Below, piece by piece: positions 12,421-24,499 of a stretch of DNA of 64,000 bases (positions within the stretch are counted from its first letter, which is position 1; every line of letters begins with the position of its first letter). Position numbers and translations under genes: made by a program. This DNA comes from Karstenula rhodostoma CBS 690.94 (lineage: Eukaryota > Ascomycota > Dothideomycetes > Pleosporales > Didymosphaeriaceae): assembly GCA_010093485.1 (NCBI GenBank), contig MU001502.1:1012057-1076056 (forward strand), given 5' to 3'. The notes beneath the pieces are model-generated. The model worked only from the letters and a program-made list of their open reading frames with translations, did not search any database and had not been told where the DNA came from.

Positions 12421-14043
12421 GCTGACAGACCAGGCCTCGTAGCGGGCAATTACTTTCCACGCCCACCAGAGGCATATTCTGGAGCCATTGATGGCCAGGT
12501 TGCAGGGCGGCGCGCTCAGTGCAGAGGAAGCTCCGCAAGCCACCCAAGCCTGCCAAGCACGCTCCGCCGAGAACAATAGGCTTAGTATCCTTGGCGTGGG
12601 AGGGCGGCAATTCACCAATCGCATTGCTTCCTTGGTCAACGTGGTCGACCAAAATGGGATGTTGCATTGGGGTCGTCGTCGAACGCAGGCAGCCTTCGCC
12701 TCGACGAGGGAACACCGGCCACGGAGGTCGCGAGCGCGCACACTGCACGCTCCGTGTTCATTGGGTTTTCGAGCACCCCGAAAGGACGCCTGTCAATGCC
12801 GCTGCATGTGTTCGCTGTGGTTCCCGAGTCGTTGCGCCGTGCCGGTGCCCGGATCGTCCCCCCTGGCCGTACCTGAGCACTCTTGCGCATGCTTGTCCTT
12901 GCCCAGCTTCATCCAAGACTCCTTCGCTTTCTTGACGGGCGTGGCCATCTGAGATGCGTCGCTGGGCATGCGTACATGGCTGGGAGATCTTCTGGGTGCC
13001 AGTCTCGCTCTCTCGTCACTCGAATCGAAGAAACCGAGACTGTGCCGCAATCATCGAGAGTGGCAGTCGCTAGGCTCCACCATGCATGCCATTGCCTGGC
13101 GAGCCGCTGCATCATTTTCGAGTGTGCTGAAGCCGTCCACGCCACACTCAGTGTCTCGCAGCTGACAGCCGCAGTCCAGTCCGCCTGAAGTGGCCACCAT
13201 GGATCCCCAACCCCACGTGCACCGGCCATTGCAACAAGAAGATGCGCTGGTGCCGTGCAGCCGAGTGGGGTGGCAATGTCCGAATCTCCCTTGGGTCGAG
13301 GATGCTTTGGAAATTGGAGATCGATTCGCGCCTCTGAACGGGTGAGGTTGCGTTACGCTTTGCGACAAGAAGCTTGGGTTGGGGGTCCATCCAAGTCCCA
13401 AGACTGCTGAGCCGGGCGCTGTCGCCTTGTCGACTTGGCCACGTCCAGCGTCGTCAATTTAAGCTCGTGCAGCCTGTTCGCACCCGTTCGGCGTGCATTT
13501 GGCCTCAGATCTGGGTTAAGTCGAACAAACGCTCCCCGCAGTCCTAACGTTCTCTGGTTGCGTACATATATAGGGCTCAGACTTCCGTAGGTTGGGTTTT
13601 GACGTCTCCTCCGCATGTTCCCAGCAGTGCCAAGCTCGCCTTTTGCACGCCCTGCGCCATGAAGTTGCCAGTCCCACGCAGCCTCGACTGGTTCCGTTTC
13701 GGGTGTTGAGCTGACGACAGAGCATTCACATTAGCAATCGTGGCTCGTAAAATTCAGCTTAGGTTCAAGGAATCAGGGTCTCGGGCCCACCGAAAAGTCG
13801 GCTACGAGCTCGCTAGGTGGTGTTGCATGCTTCTAAAAGTCGGTAAATCGATACAAGGTCCTAGCTTGGCTTGAGCTACGACGAGTCTCCAGAGTTGTGC
13901 AAAATGTGTATCCCCGACGCCCACACATACGCGAGGGTCAGGCCATCGTTTTTGTTTGTTTGAGATTCGATCGAGACAGCAATAAAGTTCAAGGGTATCA
14001 GTCCACGCCGTCAAACGCCATCCATGTTGCAAGGCTTACTGCA
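12421..14043. other. Intergenic, no supported gene
   Basis: GC-normal sequence of about 1.6 kb between the phosphate symporter and CWC21. Several frames of 60-180 codons overlap on both strands without domains or consistent splice structure. I see no gene. It presumably holds the distal symporter promoter and the 3' end of the CWC21 transcript. Confidence 0.5.
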
Positions 14044-14706
14044 TCACTCCGAGTCATCTCGATAGCGGCGCGCCTCCTTGGCCTTCTGCAGTTGCTCCTC
14101 GTCGTCGCGCTCCCGCTGCGCCAGCGACTCTCGAAGGCGCTCTTCCTGCTTTCGCCAGTGGCTTCCCTCCTCGTAATCTGCAGAAATGCCCAATGCTTTT
14201 CTCAACCTCTCGCTTTCTTCGATTTTGGCCTGGGGACTTGATGAGTATGCGGTCTCACCCATGCGCCTCCGGGGTCCACTCACCTGAGCCAGGTCATGCA
14301 CCTGATGGGATTTTAGGTTGCGTGCATCGGGGCCCGCGCCTTTTCCTGCCTTGCGCTCTTCCTCGAGTTTCTTGCGCAGTCCGTCGCAACGATCGTCTAT
14401 CTCATCCTCGTCGAGACTACAAAAGTGGTCAGCTCGGAAGCATGTGACTTTCCAATGCACCAGTGCGTTTGCATACCCTTCGTCTTCGAGCTTGTCTCGT
14501 AGCTCTAGCACTTTCACCTCGATCTCGCGCTTGCGATCGTGCTCCAGAATCTCGGGGTCTGGCTGCCGTTGGCGGTGCTTCGCTGAGTCCCAGTCCTTGG
14601 AGTATGGCGCCGCCTTGTCGCGCGGCTTCAGTAGCGACCTGTTCTTCTGAACATATCCTGACGTTCCGCTACCACGAGGCGTAGACAGTCCGACGTTTGA
14701 AGACAT
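14044..14706 (-). CDS. cwc21: Pre-mRNA splicing factor CWC21 (cwf21/SRRM2 family)
   Basis: Three exons, complement(14044..14229, 14284..14416, 14477..14706), encode 182 aa. The N-terminus MSSNVGLSTPRGSGTSGYVQ is typical of CWC21, followed by the cwf21 domain: PEILEHDRKREIEVKVLELR, then a short helix and LDEDEIDDRCDGLRKKLEEE. CWC21 sits in the activated spliceosome next to Prp8 and Snu114 and relates to the N-terminus of human SRRM2. The C-terminus is a charged Glu/Arg coiled coil. The second intron (14230-14283) is 54 nt and keeps the frame open, so reading through would add 18 residues. I removed it because of clean GTGAGT and CCCCAG ends and because it lies outside the conserved domain. The 250-bp gap to CDC123 is a shared divergent promoter. 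Confidence 0.92.
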   Translation of the reverse strand: MSSNVGLSTPRGSGTSGYVQKNRSLLKPRDKAAPYSKDWDSAKHRQRQPDPEILEHDRKREIEVKVLELRDKLEDEGYANALVHWKVTCFRADHFCSLDEDEIDDRCDGLRKKLEEERKAGKGAGPDARNLKSHQVHDLAQVSGPRRRMGETAYSSSPQAKIEESERLRKALGISADYEEGSHWRKQEERLRESLAQRERDDEEQLQKAKEARRYRDDSE

Positions 14707-14956
14707 GTTGGTTTGGTTGATGCGGGCCAGGTCAGGTCAGTGCTGGTGGCGGAAGTGAAGATGCGAGTGCTGCGATGCGGAGTTGCTCTCGGAGGTGCGG
14801 CTTGGCAGACGCGGCTGCCCCGCCCACGAAATCGACTTTTGGGACCACGCCGGCGAAGACTCATCCGTGACTGCACGCAATGGAGTCACACACTCGACGC
14901 ACGCTTCATCCCTCTGCTCGCTCCTGTGATCCGTTTCTACTATCGCCACATCCATC
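14707..14956. promoter_or_regulatory. Divergent promoter of cwc21 and cdc123
   Basis: Only 250 bp separate the two start codons, so both housekeeping genes must initiate from this segment. It contains a pyrimidine-rich stretch and no obvious TATA box. Confidence 0.5.
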
Positions 14957-16184
14957 ATGAGCACCGCGCATGCGGATTCTGCGGCATCGGTCGTGGCTGC
15001 CTCGCCCGACTTGCCCAAGCAGCTGCCGTTTCCGCCTGTTACCAAACAGCACATCCTGAACTGCTCGTACCACATATGGCATCCCAAGTGAGCACACATC
15101 TCCCATAGCGCGTTGCGACACTGATTTCTGGAGATATCGAGCCATCACCCCGAAAGCGCGCCTTGTGCCTCTGCCTGACGCCTTCCTGGACTACCTCCGC
15201 ACCGACGGCATCGTGCTCCCACCCGAGGACAACGACAACCCCGAATGGTCCGATGCCGACAGCGGCATATTCTCTGGTGCCGATAATGACGGCGATGACG
15301 AAGGGCCGGGCCAAGACCCGTCGACCCACTGGAGGGAGACGCACGAAGCCGTAGAAGCTGCCATCGAGGAGCTGGGCGGCAAAGTGGCACCGAAGCTGAA
15401 CTGGTCTGCGCCAAAGGATGCGACGTGGATTGCAGCAACCAACAGTATGGAGTGCCGGACACCAAACGACATCTACCTGCTGCTCAAGTCGAGCGACTTT
15501 ATTACACACGACCTCCAGCACGCCTTCGACGATACCACAGAGGGCGATACACCGACAGAAGGCGATGCGGCCATTCCCTACCACCTAGTTCTCCGGAAAT
15601 GGATCGTCCTCAACCCTTCAGTTGAGTTCCGGTGCTTCGTGCGCAACCGCAAGCTGATCACCATCTGCCAGCGCGACCTGAACCACTTCGAATTTCTTTT
15701 CAAGATGGAGGACAAGTTGCGACAGACAATCCAGGAGTTCTACGATGTGCGACTACGCGACACTTTCCCCGATCCCAACTTCACGTTCGATGTCTATGTA
15801 CCGCCGCCACATGATCGCGTCTGGCTGGTGGACTTCAACCCATGGGCTTTACGGACAGATCCGCTCCTTTTCAGCTGGATGGAGTTGTTGACGTTGGAAG
15901 AGCCGTTGCTTCCTGAAGCAGAAGATGCTCCAGATAAGAATTTTGAAGAAGACGAGGAAGATGAGGTGGTCGAGTTGTGGCAGCCCGAATTCCGTTTGAT
16001 TCGTAGAGACGACCCTGAAGCATACGGCTTTTCAACCCCGCAATACAGCGCACACAAGCTGCCCAGAGATGTGGTGGATGCAAGTAGCGGGGGTGAGGGC
16101 ATGATGCGGGAGTTTGCAGATCAGTGGAAGGAGGCACAGAGACTCGCAGAGCAGCAGGCAAACGAGGCGAGCGAAGATGACTAG
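14957..16184 (+). CDS. cdc123: Cell division cycle protein 123, eIF2 assembly factor
   Basis: Two exons, 14957..15087 and 15134..16184, encode 393 aa. The D123 family protein has an ATP-grasp fold and promotes assembly of the eIF2 alpha-beta-gamma complex in the cytosol, thereby supporting translation and cell-cycle start. Family motifs are visible: [19 protein letters not shown] across the splice junction, [31 protein letters not shown], and [20 protein letters not shown], which supplies the metal/ATP-binding Asp and Asn. The acidic insert [17 protein letters not shown] precedes the conserved end. The intron (46 nt, GTGAGC..GGAG) was set because it rebuilds the conserved KYRAIT motif. Confidence 0.95.
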
Positions 16185-16249
16185 TGCATCGTTCGAATCA
16201 AGAACACAATACATGTATTTTTTCCAAGCAATTGCACGTGGAAGATGAA

Positions 16250-16274
16250 GTACCTAGGTACCTAGGCTAGGTAC
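16250..16274. repeat. CCTAGG palindrome cluster
   Basis: The palindrome TACCTAGGTA (16251-16260) runs straight into CCTAGGCTAGGTAC, so the 25-bp stretch can fold on itself. It lies in the 210-bp gap between cdc123 and cog1, probably in the cdc123 3' region. Its function is unknown. Confidence 0.6.
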
Positions 16275-16394
16275 AGTAGAGTGAAGGTGACTAAGCTCGG
16301 CTAATGGTTTCGCCGAGCTGTGGTTGGTGAACCTCCGCGTGTCGACACGGCCCCTCCAAAGTCGCATTGCATTGCGCAGGTTGCGTTCGCAGAC

Positions 16395-18913
16395 ATGACG
16401 GCCGAAGCGCCGGATCCACGGACCTTCACGAGCTGGGAAGATGCGTTCCAGTACCCCATCCCCGTGGTCCGCAAGCTGGAGCAGCAGCTGCGCTCCAATG
16501 CCGATGAGAATCGCGAGAAGCTGCGGTCGCTCGTGGGGTAAGGCATGCACTGAGTTGTCCCATGTGCCCAAGAGCCCTTGCTAATGCGAGCCATCCAGTG
16601 CGAGCTATCGCAGCCTCCTCGACACGGCCGAAACGATAATCGACATGGAGGTCCGCATGGAGCACGTCGAGGGCAACCTGGCACGCGTCGGACACAACTG
16701 CAACTCGACGACGCTGGATCGCATCACAAGCAGCGCCGTCAGGCTAGATTCATACATACGCAGTCGCGGTTAGCCTCCCGCATCGCACGTGAGGGCAAGC
16801 ATGAGTGTTGACGGAGACAGACCAAGAGCGCTATACCTTCGCTTCGCAGCTCGCCGTCCTGCGCAGCTCGCCCGTAGTCATGACACGCCTGATGAAGAGC
16901 AAAGGGTCGTACCTGCTCATCGCAAAGGTGCTAGTCATATCGCGATTCCTGCACAAAGCCTTGTCGCAGTCCGCCAACAAGCCACCCCTCGTGGACCAGC
17001 TTTGGGAACGCCTGCTGTCGGCGCGTCGCAGGTTGATAAAGCGGATAGAAAAGCGCCTGGGTACTTCGGAGGGCGAAAGTGTAGATTTGGTCGAGAGCAT
17101 GTGCGCCTACGCCCTGATAACTAGCTCGACGCCTACAGATGTCCTGCATCATTTTCTCAAGATTCGATTGGAGAACAGTGTCAAGCTGCTTCAGCATGGC
17201 GGTGATGAACTTGCGAAGCATGGTACTAGTGCGTTGCAATTGTGCATACGGACGTGTCTGGACACGCAGGCAATCTTCCCTCGACGGCTAGCAGAGTCGC
17301 TGGTCAAACTCAAGGCACATCCCTTGATTCAAGACCCCGATGTTCGTGCTCTCCATGAGCTCAAATTGGACATGCACGACCGTTGGATAGGCGAAGAAGC
17401 ACGCAACTACACGCCCTGGCCGCGCCACGATGAGCTTCAGCGAGCTGACGCTGAGCGCATACTCCACCAATGGTCCCGACAAGCCATATCCGCTTTCCTG
17501 AAGGGGACCAAGGACGCACTGGAGACCGAGACGCGGCTGAAAGAAGTTGCGTCACTACGGCAGGAACTCATTGAAACATGGATCCTGTCCGGTTCACGTA
17601 TGGCGGGTGTCAAACCCGCAAACGTGTTGGATGACCTGCGCGACACAATGAACAACCACCTCGAAGACATTGTCAGGCTTCGCTCGCAGACCCTTAAGAC
17701 TGTGGTGGTCGAGTTGTTCAACGTGCTTGGCTCGCCTTCTCTTACACAATCATCTAGTCTCTCCCTGTGGGGCACATATCCCAAGTCGGCGGATATATCG
17801 AACGGCGCGCAAGCATTCAAGTCCACACTCGTCAACATTCACCAAGGCCGCGACAATTCGGTGGTGGGCATTGTCTCTGCATTCGACGCCTGGGCAGACT
17901 CTATCCTTGAAGTAAAGAGCATCGTGAAGTCGATGAAGGAAGCGCGATGGGATGACACATTTGCGGACGACGTCGACGACTCGGATGACGACAATCTAGG
18001 CGATTCTAAACAAACGCTACTCAGTCACGACGATCCGCGGCTGCTCGAAGAAGCCACGCAAGAAGCACTTGCCCATGCGCTACAGAACCTTGGCAAAAGC
18101 TTTGGCCAAATTATCACGCAAGTGACGGAAGACGAGGATAAAATCGATGTGCTGAAAATATGCTTCGTACTAAGGGTCACGCGGGAGATCGGGGAGCGGA
18201 TTCCCAAGCTCAAATTGCAGGATAGGGCGACGCTGCTGGCTACGCCGTTCACACCTGCCCTACTGAAGCCCTTGCACAAGGCACTGGCTTCACATGTTGC
18301 CCGACCGTCTGCGGGTGCATATGTGAAGACGCTCGCTGGTGGACTGAAGTCGAGAACAAACAGTCATATTCTCTGGGAAGGTAACCCTGCGTTGCCGGCG
18401 CAACCCTCGCCCAGCGCAATCAGGTATCTGCAAAGCATGACGAAGGCCATGGCAGCGTATGGAAACGACTTGTGGGCGCCGCTAGCTGTAGAGGAGATGA
18501 AAGCTAGTGCTGTTGATCACGTTTCTGCGCCTCTGAAAGCCAATCTTGACGCACTGCAGAAGCTAGGCATCGACCCTCCTAAAGGAGAAACAAGTGAAGA
18601 GATCAATGGTGGCAACGTGGATGCTGGAGAGCAGAACGAGAACGCGGAGGTGGGGGAACAGACAAATGGGGAGAAAGTGGTCAACACAGCTGCTGCAACC
18701 GAACTCCAGGACCGCAAGCTCAAACAAGCGGTCTTCGACATGCTGTACATCCAGCGTTTTATTGGGAACCCGCATCGGTCCCCTGACGCCATCGACGATA
18801 TGGTCAATAGTATTGACAGCGCCGCTCTGAACGGGAACAGTAGAGCGAGACTGAGGAAGAGTGCGACTGACTACGCAAAGAAGACGTATTTGCTTTTTGC
18901 TCTGTTGGCATAG
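16395..18913 (+). CDS. cog1: Conserved oligomeric Golgi complex subunit 1
   Basis: Three exons, 16395..16537, 16599..16768 and 16821..18913, encode 801 aa. COG1 belongs to lobe A of the COG tethering complex, which captures retrograde vesicles at the Golgi. The N-terminus shows the Vps51/COG1 helical module: YPIPVVRKLEQQLRSNADEN, then LVGASYRSLLDTAETIIDME, split by intron 1. The remainder is a long alpha-helical rod without catalytic motifs, with an acidic patch around DDVDDSDDDNLGDSKQ and a low-complexity Glu/Asn-rich stretch near DNA 18590-18680. Fungal COG1 proteins are about this length. Assignment to COG1 rather than another Vps51-type subunit rests on the first 70 residues. Confidence 0.85.
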
Positions 18914-19012
18914 CATATCATAGCATGGTATAGATACCCAAGGTGCGATGGAAGAATACAATATGTTGTCACTTGAGCAAACATGCGGCGAAGGGCGTAT
19001 GCTATCCCATGT

Positions 19013-22000
19013 TCATCTCGACCAGGGACTCCACAGCGACCAAAGGCTGACCGTCCTCTCCCTCCCACCAAACGAGATCTCGCTAACGCTATCCCCTACA
19101 TCGCTCGCAAGCTCCGTTACGTCCACTTTTGACTGCGATGCGCGCAGTTGCGTGTTGCGGAACTTCTTGCGATATCTTCCTTCTCGGGCAAGGAACGACC
19201 GTGCCACGATGTGGTCGATATCCTCCTATCACTCTTGTTAGCCACTGTACCATCGATGGCAACCTTGCAGGACAGGACGACGTTACCAAAGTAAGCGTAG
19301 GATCCAGCAAGATCTTGCCGTCTATCTCCTTGTATATGTGGCCTAGGAATTCGAGCTCCTCAATCTCCACAAGGTCTTTGCTGATGATGAGAGATTCTTT
19401 CTCCGTGTCGGGCCGCGCGTGCGAAACGCGGTATGCGCCGACTTGAGGCTTGTACATATCTGTACGGGAGATTAACGCACGCATCGTCCTGAGTCGTGCT
19501 TAGACTTAACGCTGAAAAATTGCTGCCGACTTTCCTCCAAGGCTTCCTCCAAATCTTCCTGCTGTTGCTCTTCGCATCCTTCGATCCTGCGTTCGAGCTC
19601 CGCAGAGGCGTATCTCCATGCGCTCTCTCTCCATGGTCTGGTGGTGGTAGCGAATGATCAGTTTTTGTCGTAACGCCCATTCAACACAAGTATACGCATC
19701 GGTGGCCATGTTCATAGTTCAGACATCATCTTTTATCTCAAAGAGTGATGGGCTTGGGGTTGACTGACCATCCTGCCAGATAGGAATGTGTATGTGTAAT
19801 TAATGGGAAGTGTCTACTCACCAGCTCTAGTTGCTTCTCGCTGTTGAACCTTTCTATACTCCCGTAAAGCCGATCTACTTCTTCTTTGTAATGTGATGTC
19901 CGCGTATCCGCAGGCTCAATCGGAGGTCGAGCCTGAGCGTTGACCTTGTTCTCGATCCTCCGTTTTTCATCCTCCCACTTCTCTTCCTTGTGTCGAACAT
20001 TTTCTTCCAGTTCCAGGATAATCTTCCTCGTTTCCTCTTCCCTCGCCTTCAGTGCCATAATAAGCTTTTCATCACGTTGCGCTTTGACCAAGTCATCTTT
20101 TCTTCTTGCTTCCTCTGCCGTCCTACGGTTCTTCTCGGTTTCTATTAGCAAGTTGAGTTTTTCCGCAATGTCGGACCCTTTCCTCTCATCTGAAGAACTG
20201 CTCTGCTCGTAGAAGCTCACTGGATAGTGGTTGGTACAAGGACCCATGTAGTGCCCAATAAACCCAGACGCGATAGGATAGGATAAGGGAAGCATCATTC
20301 CTGGTTGGAGGAGGGGGCCTGTGTTGTATGAATTCATCGATGAGGCAACCTGAGACTCAGGGGGTATAGTGGTGGACCGATGTCGCGTACTTTGGGTGCC
20401 ATGTCTTATAGCGACACGTGAACTCAAGTCCTCGTCTTTTATGTTCCTACTGGACTCGCGTGTTGGGGCATGCTGATCTCGAGACCGGCGATCCGAAGTA
20501 TGCTCGGGGTTCCGGATCTACGAATTCAGCTTTGGATGAAGTCTGATGGCTTGTGTGTTTATTTACGCTTTACGAACGGCGACCGTTACTATCGCTGGTG
20601 GACGCCTTTGACAGAGTCGACTTCTTCTGTGGTCCCTGCTGCGCAACAGGCAGAACGTTTATCCTAACCTTCTGACCCCCTAGCGTCTGAGTTTCTTTCA
20701 TACCATGTCGGAGTATGATTGGTTTGTTCGAGGAAGATTCCGACGCTTTCGACAATATCAGGAGGCGGGGCTTGACTTACCACGGGAGCTGGGGCCTTTC
20801 CTTTCACGGTAATCGTATTCAGATCAAGCTCAGAGATTTCTTCTACTGATATCTCCGCATCCTTGGAACTCTGACCTAGTTCGAGGTTGGATTCAATCCA
20901 CGGATTGGGCTCATCGCCTCCAAACTGACCCAAGATACTGCTAGTTGCCCCAGGGTTTTGTATGGAATTGTCATCAAGTCTAGAGGCAGATCCGATAGCT
21001 TTTTGTTTCTCCAGGGCTGCCACTGATGGCATCCGAGACTCGCCGAAAACGAACGCTTTTGAAGTATCCCTAACAGATACTTGCTCTTCACCAACCACAT
21101 GCTTGCCTTTCTGTCTCTTTCTGCTGGTGCCGCCGATGATTGTACCCCAGTCTTCACCCATTTCTTCAGCTAATTGATCGCTCTCGCTGCTTTTCCGAAT
21201 GCTCTATGTAGGAGCTGTGGGTTGTACTGTGGAAATCTTCGGCGAACTTGGAGGTGTCGGTACCGGTATTGGAGATTTATCATCTACTTTATCGGTGTTT
21301 GTAGTCTTTGAGAAAGGTATAGTTGAACTATTCCGGCCGTCTTCGTATCGTCTCCCTTTGCTACGGGTCCGTGTTGGTGGTGAGCTGCCATCATCAGAGG
21401 ACTTCTCGTTTTTCCAGTACCACTTGACGAAACGACGGGCCGTGTCCTGGAGGCGCGATCGGCCTTTGTCATTTGTTTCAACAATCCGTCTGACCTCCTG
21501 GAAGCTCAGGCCTGTCCATCGCTCGAGAAGTTCGTTGATCACCTGACTTCTTACGGGGCTCTGGTCGAGCTTTATCTCTAGTTCAGGTGAGATCGATCCT
21601 ATATCATCATCTTGTTCACTTTCAGATGCCGTGCCGTTGACATCAATCGTGCGAATCGTCTTGACGCGCGCACCTCTAGCAGCCGGACAGTGCTCATCGA
21701 GATGTACACTTGGAACTTTGTCGAATATCAGATTGTACATCCACACCGCCGTGGCTCCCGGAGACTCAGTCCAGTGGGGAAGCTGTAGTAATTCGCGAGG
21801 GAAACCTTTCTGCAACCGACGTTCTGCGTTCATGAGTACTTTGATAACTTGTTTATTCGTTTCCGTCCAACTCTCCGCACACTCGCATTCTATCGCCATT
21901 GACAAAGCAATCTCGTCCTTCTTATTCTTCTTTTTATTCGATCTGATTAGGTTAGTACCTGACAAAACGCAAACTTGCTGTTAAGCATACGTCTTACTGC

Positions 22001-23062
22001 TGAATCGATGGACTTCCGCGATTCTGAGTATTGATAAATGCAAGCGGAGAGGTTCCTTGATAGAATGGCATTTGGTGAGCAAATAGTCGCTCTCGTTCCG
22101 GAACAGTCCTTTTAGCCATCGAGGGACTCGGTTGGGTACGAAGTCGTTGAGCGCATCTTCATACTCTCAGATGAGCATATCGAGTCGCCCCAGGATAATG
22201 CCAGCATCGGTATCTTTCCCATATCCCTTGTCCTGATCAACAAAGTACACGACTCCATGCATAGCTGGGCGATATCAGCGAACTCATGCGCAATGTTACA
22301 TATTGCCTGCGAAATGGAAGAATCAGAATCGGTGTCCACAACGAGGCCGGAGGCAATATCGAAGAGCATATGCGATAATTGACTGGTACGTTTGGTAATG
22401 TCGGCAACGCCATCAACGGCGGCCTCCGAACCGAGGCCCGGTTTCATGTGTGTCTCGTAATCAAAGCGATCGAGTCTAGTATATCATGACGATAGAAGTG
22501 TACAGGCGATTAGAGCTTTAAACGGCCATTTCTCAGCTCAGCTTCTGCGGCGATGAATTGTTTTCACATCCTTGTGGGTGGCGGAGCAGGCGAGACTCTG
22601 CCTCTTGCCTCGTCTCACGAATTCCGTCCCGTCAGACGCCACCCTCAGGCCTGCACATGCAAGTTCGTGCATCTCTGCATGCAATGCTTGTAAAGATGCC
22701 AAACCCCGCCACGGCAGTCGAATTGGATCCTCGCGGTTATCAAAACCATGTTCGATCACCGTATTCCACCTCAGCTAAAGTACACCCTCCCAGGAAGTAC
22801 GGGTGCCTAGCGCCTTTAGGTTTTCTCTTGTAAAAGACCACTCGAAGATCTGATCCCCCAGGTGCGCTAGAAACCCTTCCTTCCCGAGAGGGTGCCCGGT
22901 CGCGTCATGGAACGGATGCTCTGTGCTGATGAGGGCATGGACAGAGGCGCACGATGTATTCGCGTTGAAATATTTGTAAGCTCGGTGTGCAAGACTGTCC
23001 CTTTGAAGCGAGTGTTGCGCAACATTCCTAAGATGCAGTGTGCTATTGGACATGGGTAACAA
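19013..23062 (-). pseudogene. Broken large conserved fungal protein, unknown function
   Basis: A row of minus-strand reading blocks appears to be one decayed gene. In order they are 23062-22538, 22460-22010, 21965-20664, about 20500-19840 and about 19680-19013. Splice signals survive, including a perfect TACTAAC branch point (21951-21957) and a clean 61-nt intron (19226-19286) that joins LLDPTLTL to EDIDHIVARSFLAREG. In-frame stops interrupt homogeneous coding sequence: TAG at 22775-22777, TGA at about 22167 and TAG at 21204-21206. The frame also changes near 20.6 kb and 19.6 kb. Both TAGs are one C-to-T step from CAG. The middle contains a coiled coil (EEETRKIILELEENVRHKEE) and the end a conserved-looking module (YKPQVGAYRVSHARPDTEKE). 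I do not recognise the family. Some frame changes could be introns I failed to place. Confidence 0.55.
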
Positions 23063-23355
23063 AGGACGAGGCTATAGCTGGGTTACTGCCGTGCGTTGCT
23101 TTTGTATCGTGCGCGCTTGCCAGACCACTACCAAACCATGTGGATGTTGCATTGTGATGGTTCTGAACATTTTCCAAAATTGTTCTTTCGGTGATCTGAA
23201 AACCAACCTGCCATTGAAATCTCAGAGTCCCATCGAGCTCTGCTTTTCTGTCCAAGCTCTGACAGCGGCTTCAGATGATGATGTTTCACGCCCGATCGAA
23301 TTGAACTGTACGGCAAGTTAGGCCTGTGACAAAATATCCCACCCAGCCAACTCAC

Positions 23356-24092
23356 TGTGTGCGAAACGCTTAGATTGTTCGCGTTCTTTACAGTTGCGAC
23401 AACGTGACCGGTGACAATTCCATAACTGAGCACATTGTCGCCTTGCTTGACATTCCCTAGGCTGATCGATATATTGCCATGCTAAGCAGTCACTAGTTAG
23501 CATACAGGGCCGTGAAATAAGGCTGAGGTCTCATGCGCTCCTACCTTGTTGCTAGCGTTTTTTTGTCCCCAATTCTCGAGCATCAACTTTATCCTTTCCG
23601 TTACGTCAATGTATCCAGTGGTTTGCGCAACCGTGAACCTGCACACTGGCTGAAGGCTTGTAGTCAGCCAGCATATTCTCATCGGACCCAAAATCACGTA
23701 CTGGCACGATGGTCTGCATGAATTGGCATGGGTTGATATCCGGCAACAGCTGCAGACTGTTTGGTCACAATGAGACCCAAGTCCTTCTTTTTCTTGAACA
23801 TAGGTGATTTGGTCTCGAAAAAACACGCAACCTGAATTGGATTGAGCTCTTTCGACTCATATCGTTTCTGCAGCAGTAGATGAAAGTCAGCTAATTTGTT
23901 GCAATTTGGTAGATTTCGTGTCCAGGTCTTTGATGATTTGGTCATTGCTGTCAGCAAGCATGCCCAAGATTTTCTCAGCAAGACCGGCCCATGCAGCTTT
24001 GTCGGAGCCCTTGAACGATGTCCCCAAGATACTGTAGATGTGCATGTGCCGCCCCTAGTCATGGCGAGTTTGATTGGAAGACAGTCTTGCAT
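23356..24092 (-). pseudogene. Serine-esterase-like effector remnant (NLR-associated alpha/beta hydrolase type)
   Basis: Minus-strand remains of the C-terminal half of an alpha/beta hydrolase of the kind found in fungal cell-death and NLR loci. Readable blocks are ILGTSFKGSDKAAWAGLAEK and DSNDQIIKDLDTKSTKLQQI, then after a one-base frame change near 23890, ADFHLLLQKRYESKELNPIQ and FFETKSPMFKKKKDLGLIV. Intact relatives have Gly-Thr-Pro-His-Arg-Gly-Ser where this has GTSFKGS, so the conserved His is lost. The N-terminal half with the GxSxG nucleophile is not recognisable upstream. A final 42-codon exon (23356-23481), preceded by an intron with a tgctaact branch site, encodes a Gly/Asn-rich tail starting HGNISISLGNVKQGDN. 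The gene is divergent from the NLR remnant at 24500. Confidence 0.6.
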
Positions 24093-24499
24093 GCTTATTG
24101 CGAATGCATCCTGATACGGGGATACAACCCCGTCAAACCGACAGCGGCTCCTATCAGGTAGCTAACTGGGTTGGACGACGCTGGGCAGTCTGCCGTGAAC
24201 CACTAGCCGTACCAATGGAAGAGCCCGATGTTGATCTTGGCTGCCTGTCGATGTAATGACACCTGCATGGTGGGGCCGTTATCTTCTCGTGACTGGGGGC
24301 TGACGTCCACAAGCGAAGCATGAGGGGATTAGGCGGAAGGGCTGAGTGACAAAGCTGAGAAGGCAACCGAATCGTCTTCCCTCTTCTCCCGCTATCGATA
24401 AAGGTCACGTAGATAAACATTCAGCACCCAGGCTAACAACAACGGCAAATCTTCTTTCCCTGTTGAAGCCGAGCCTTTCAATAATGATCTCGTCAGTCC

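Noticed and set aside
12212..13229. Several frames of 100-178 codons on both strands
   Set aside because: They overlap each other and the promoter repeat array, with no recognisable protein features.
15039..15584. 181-codon minus-strand frame
   Set aside because: Antisense to cdc123 exon 2.
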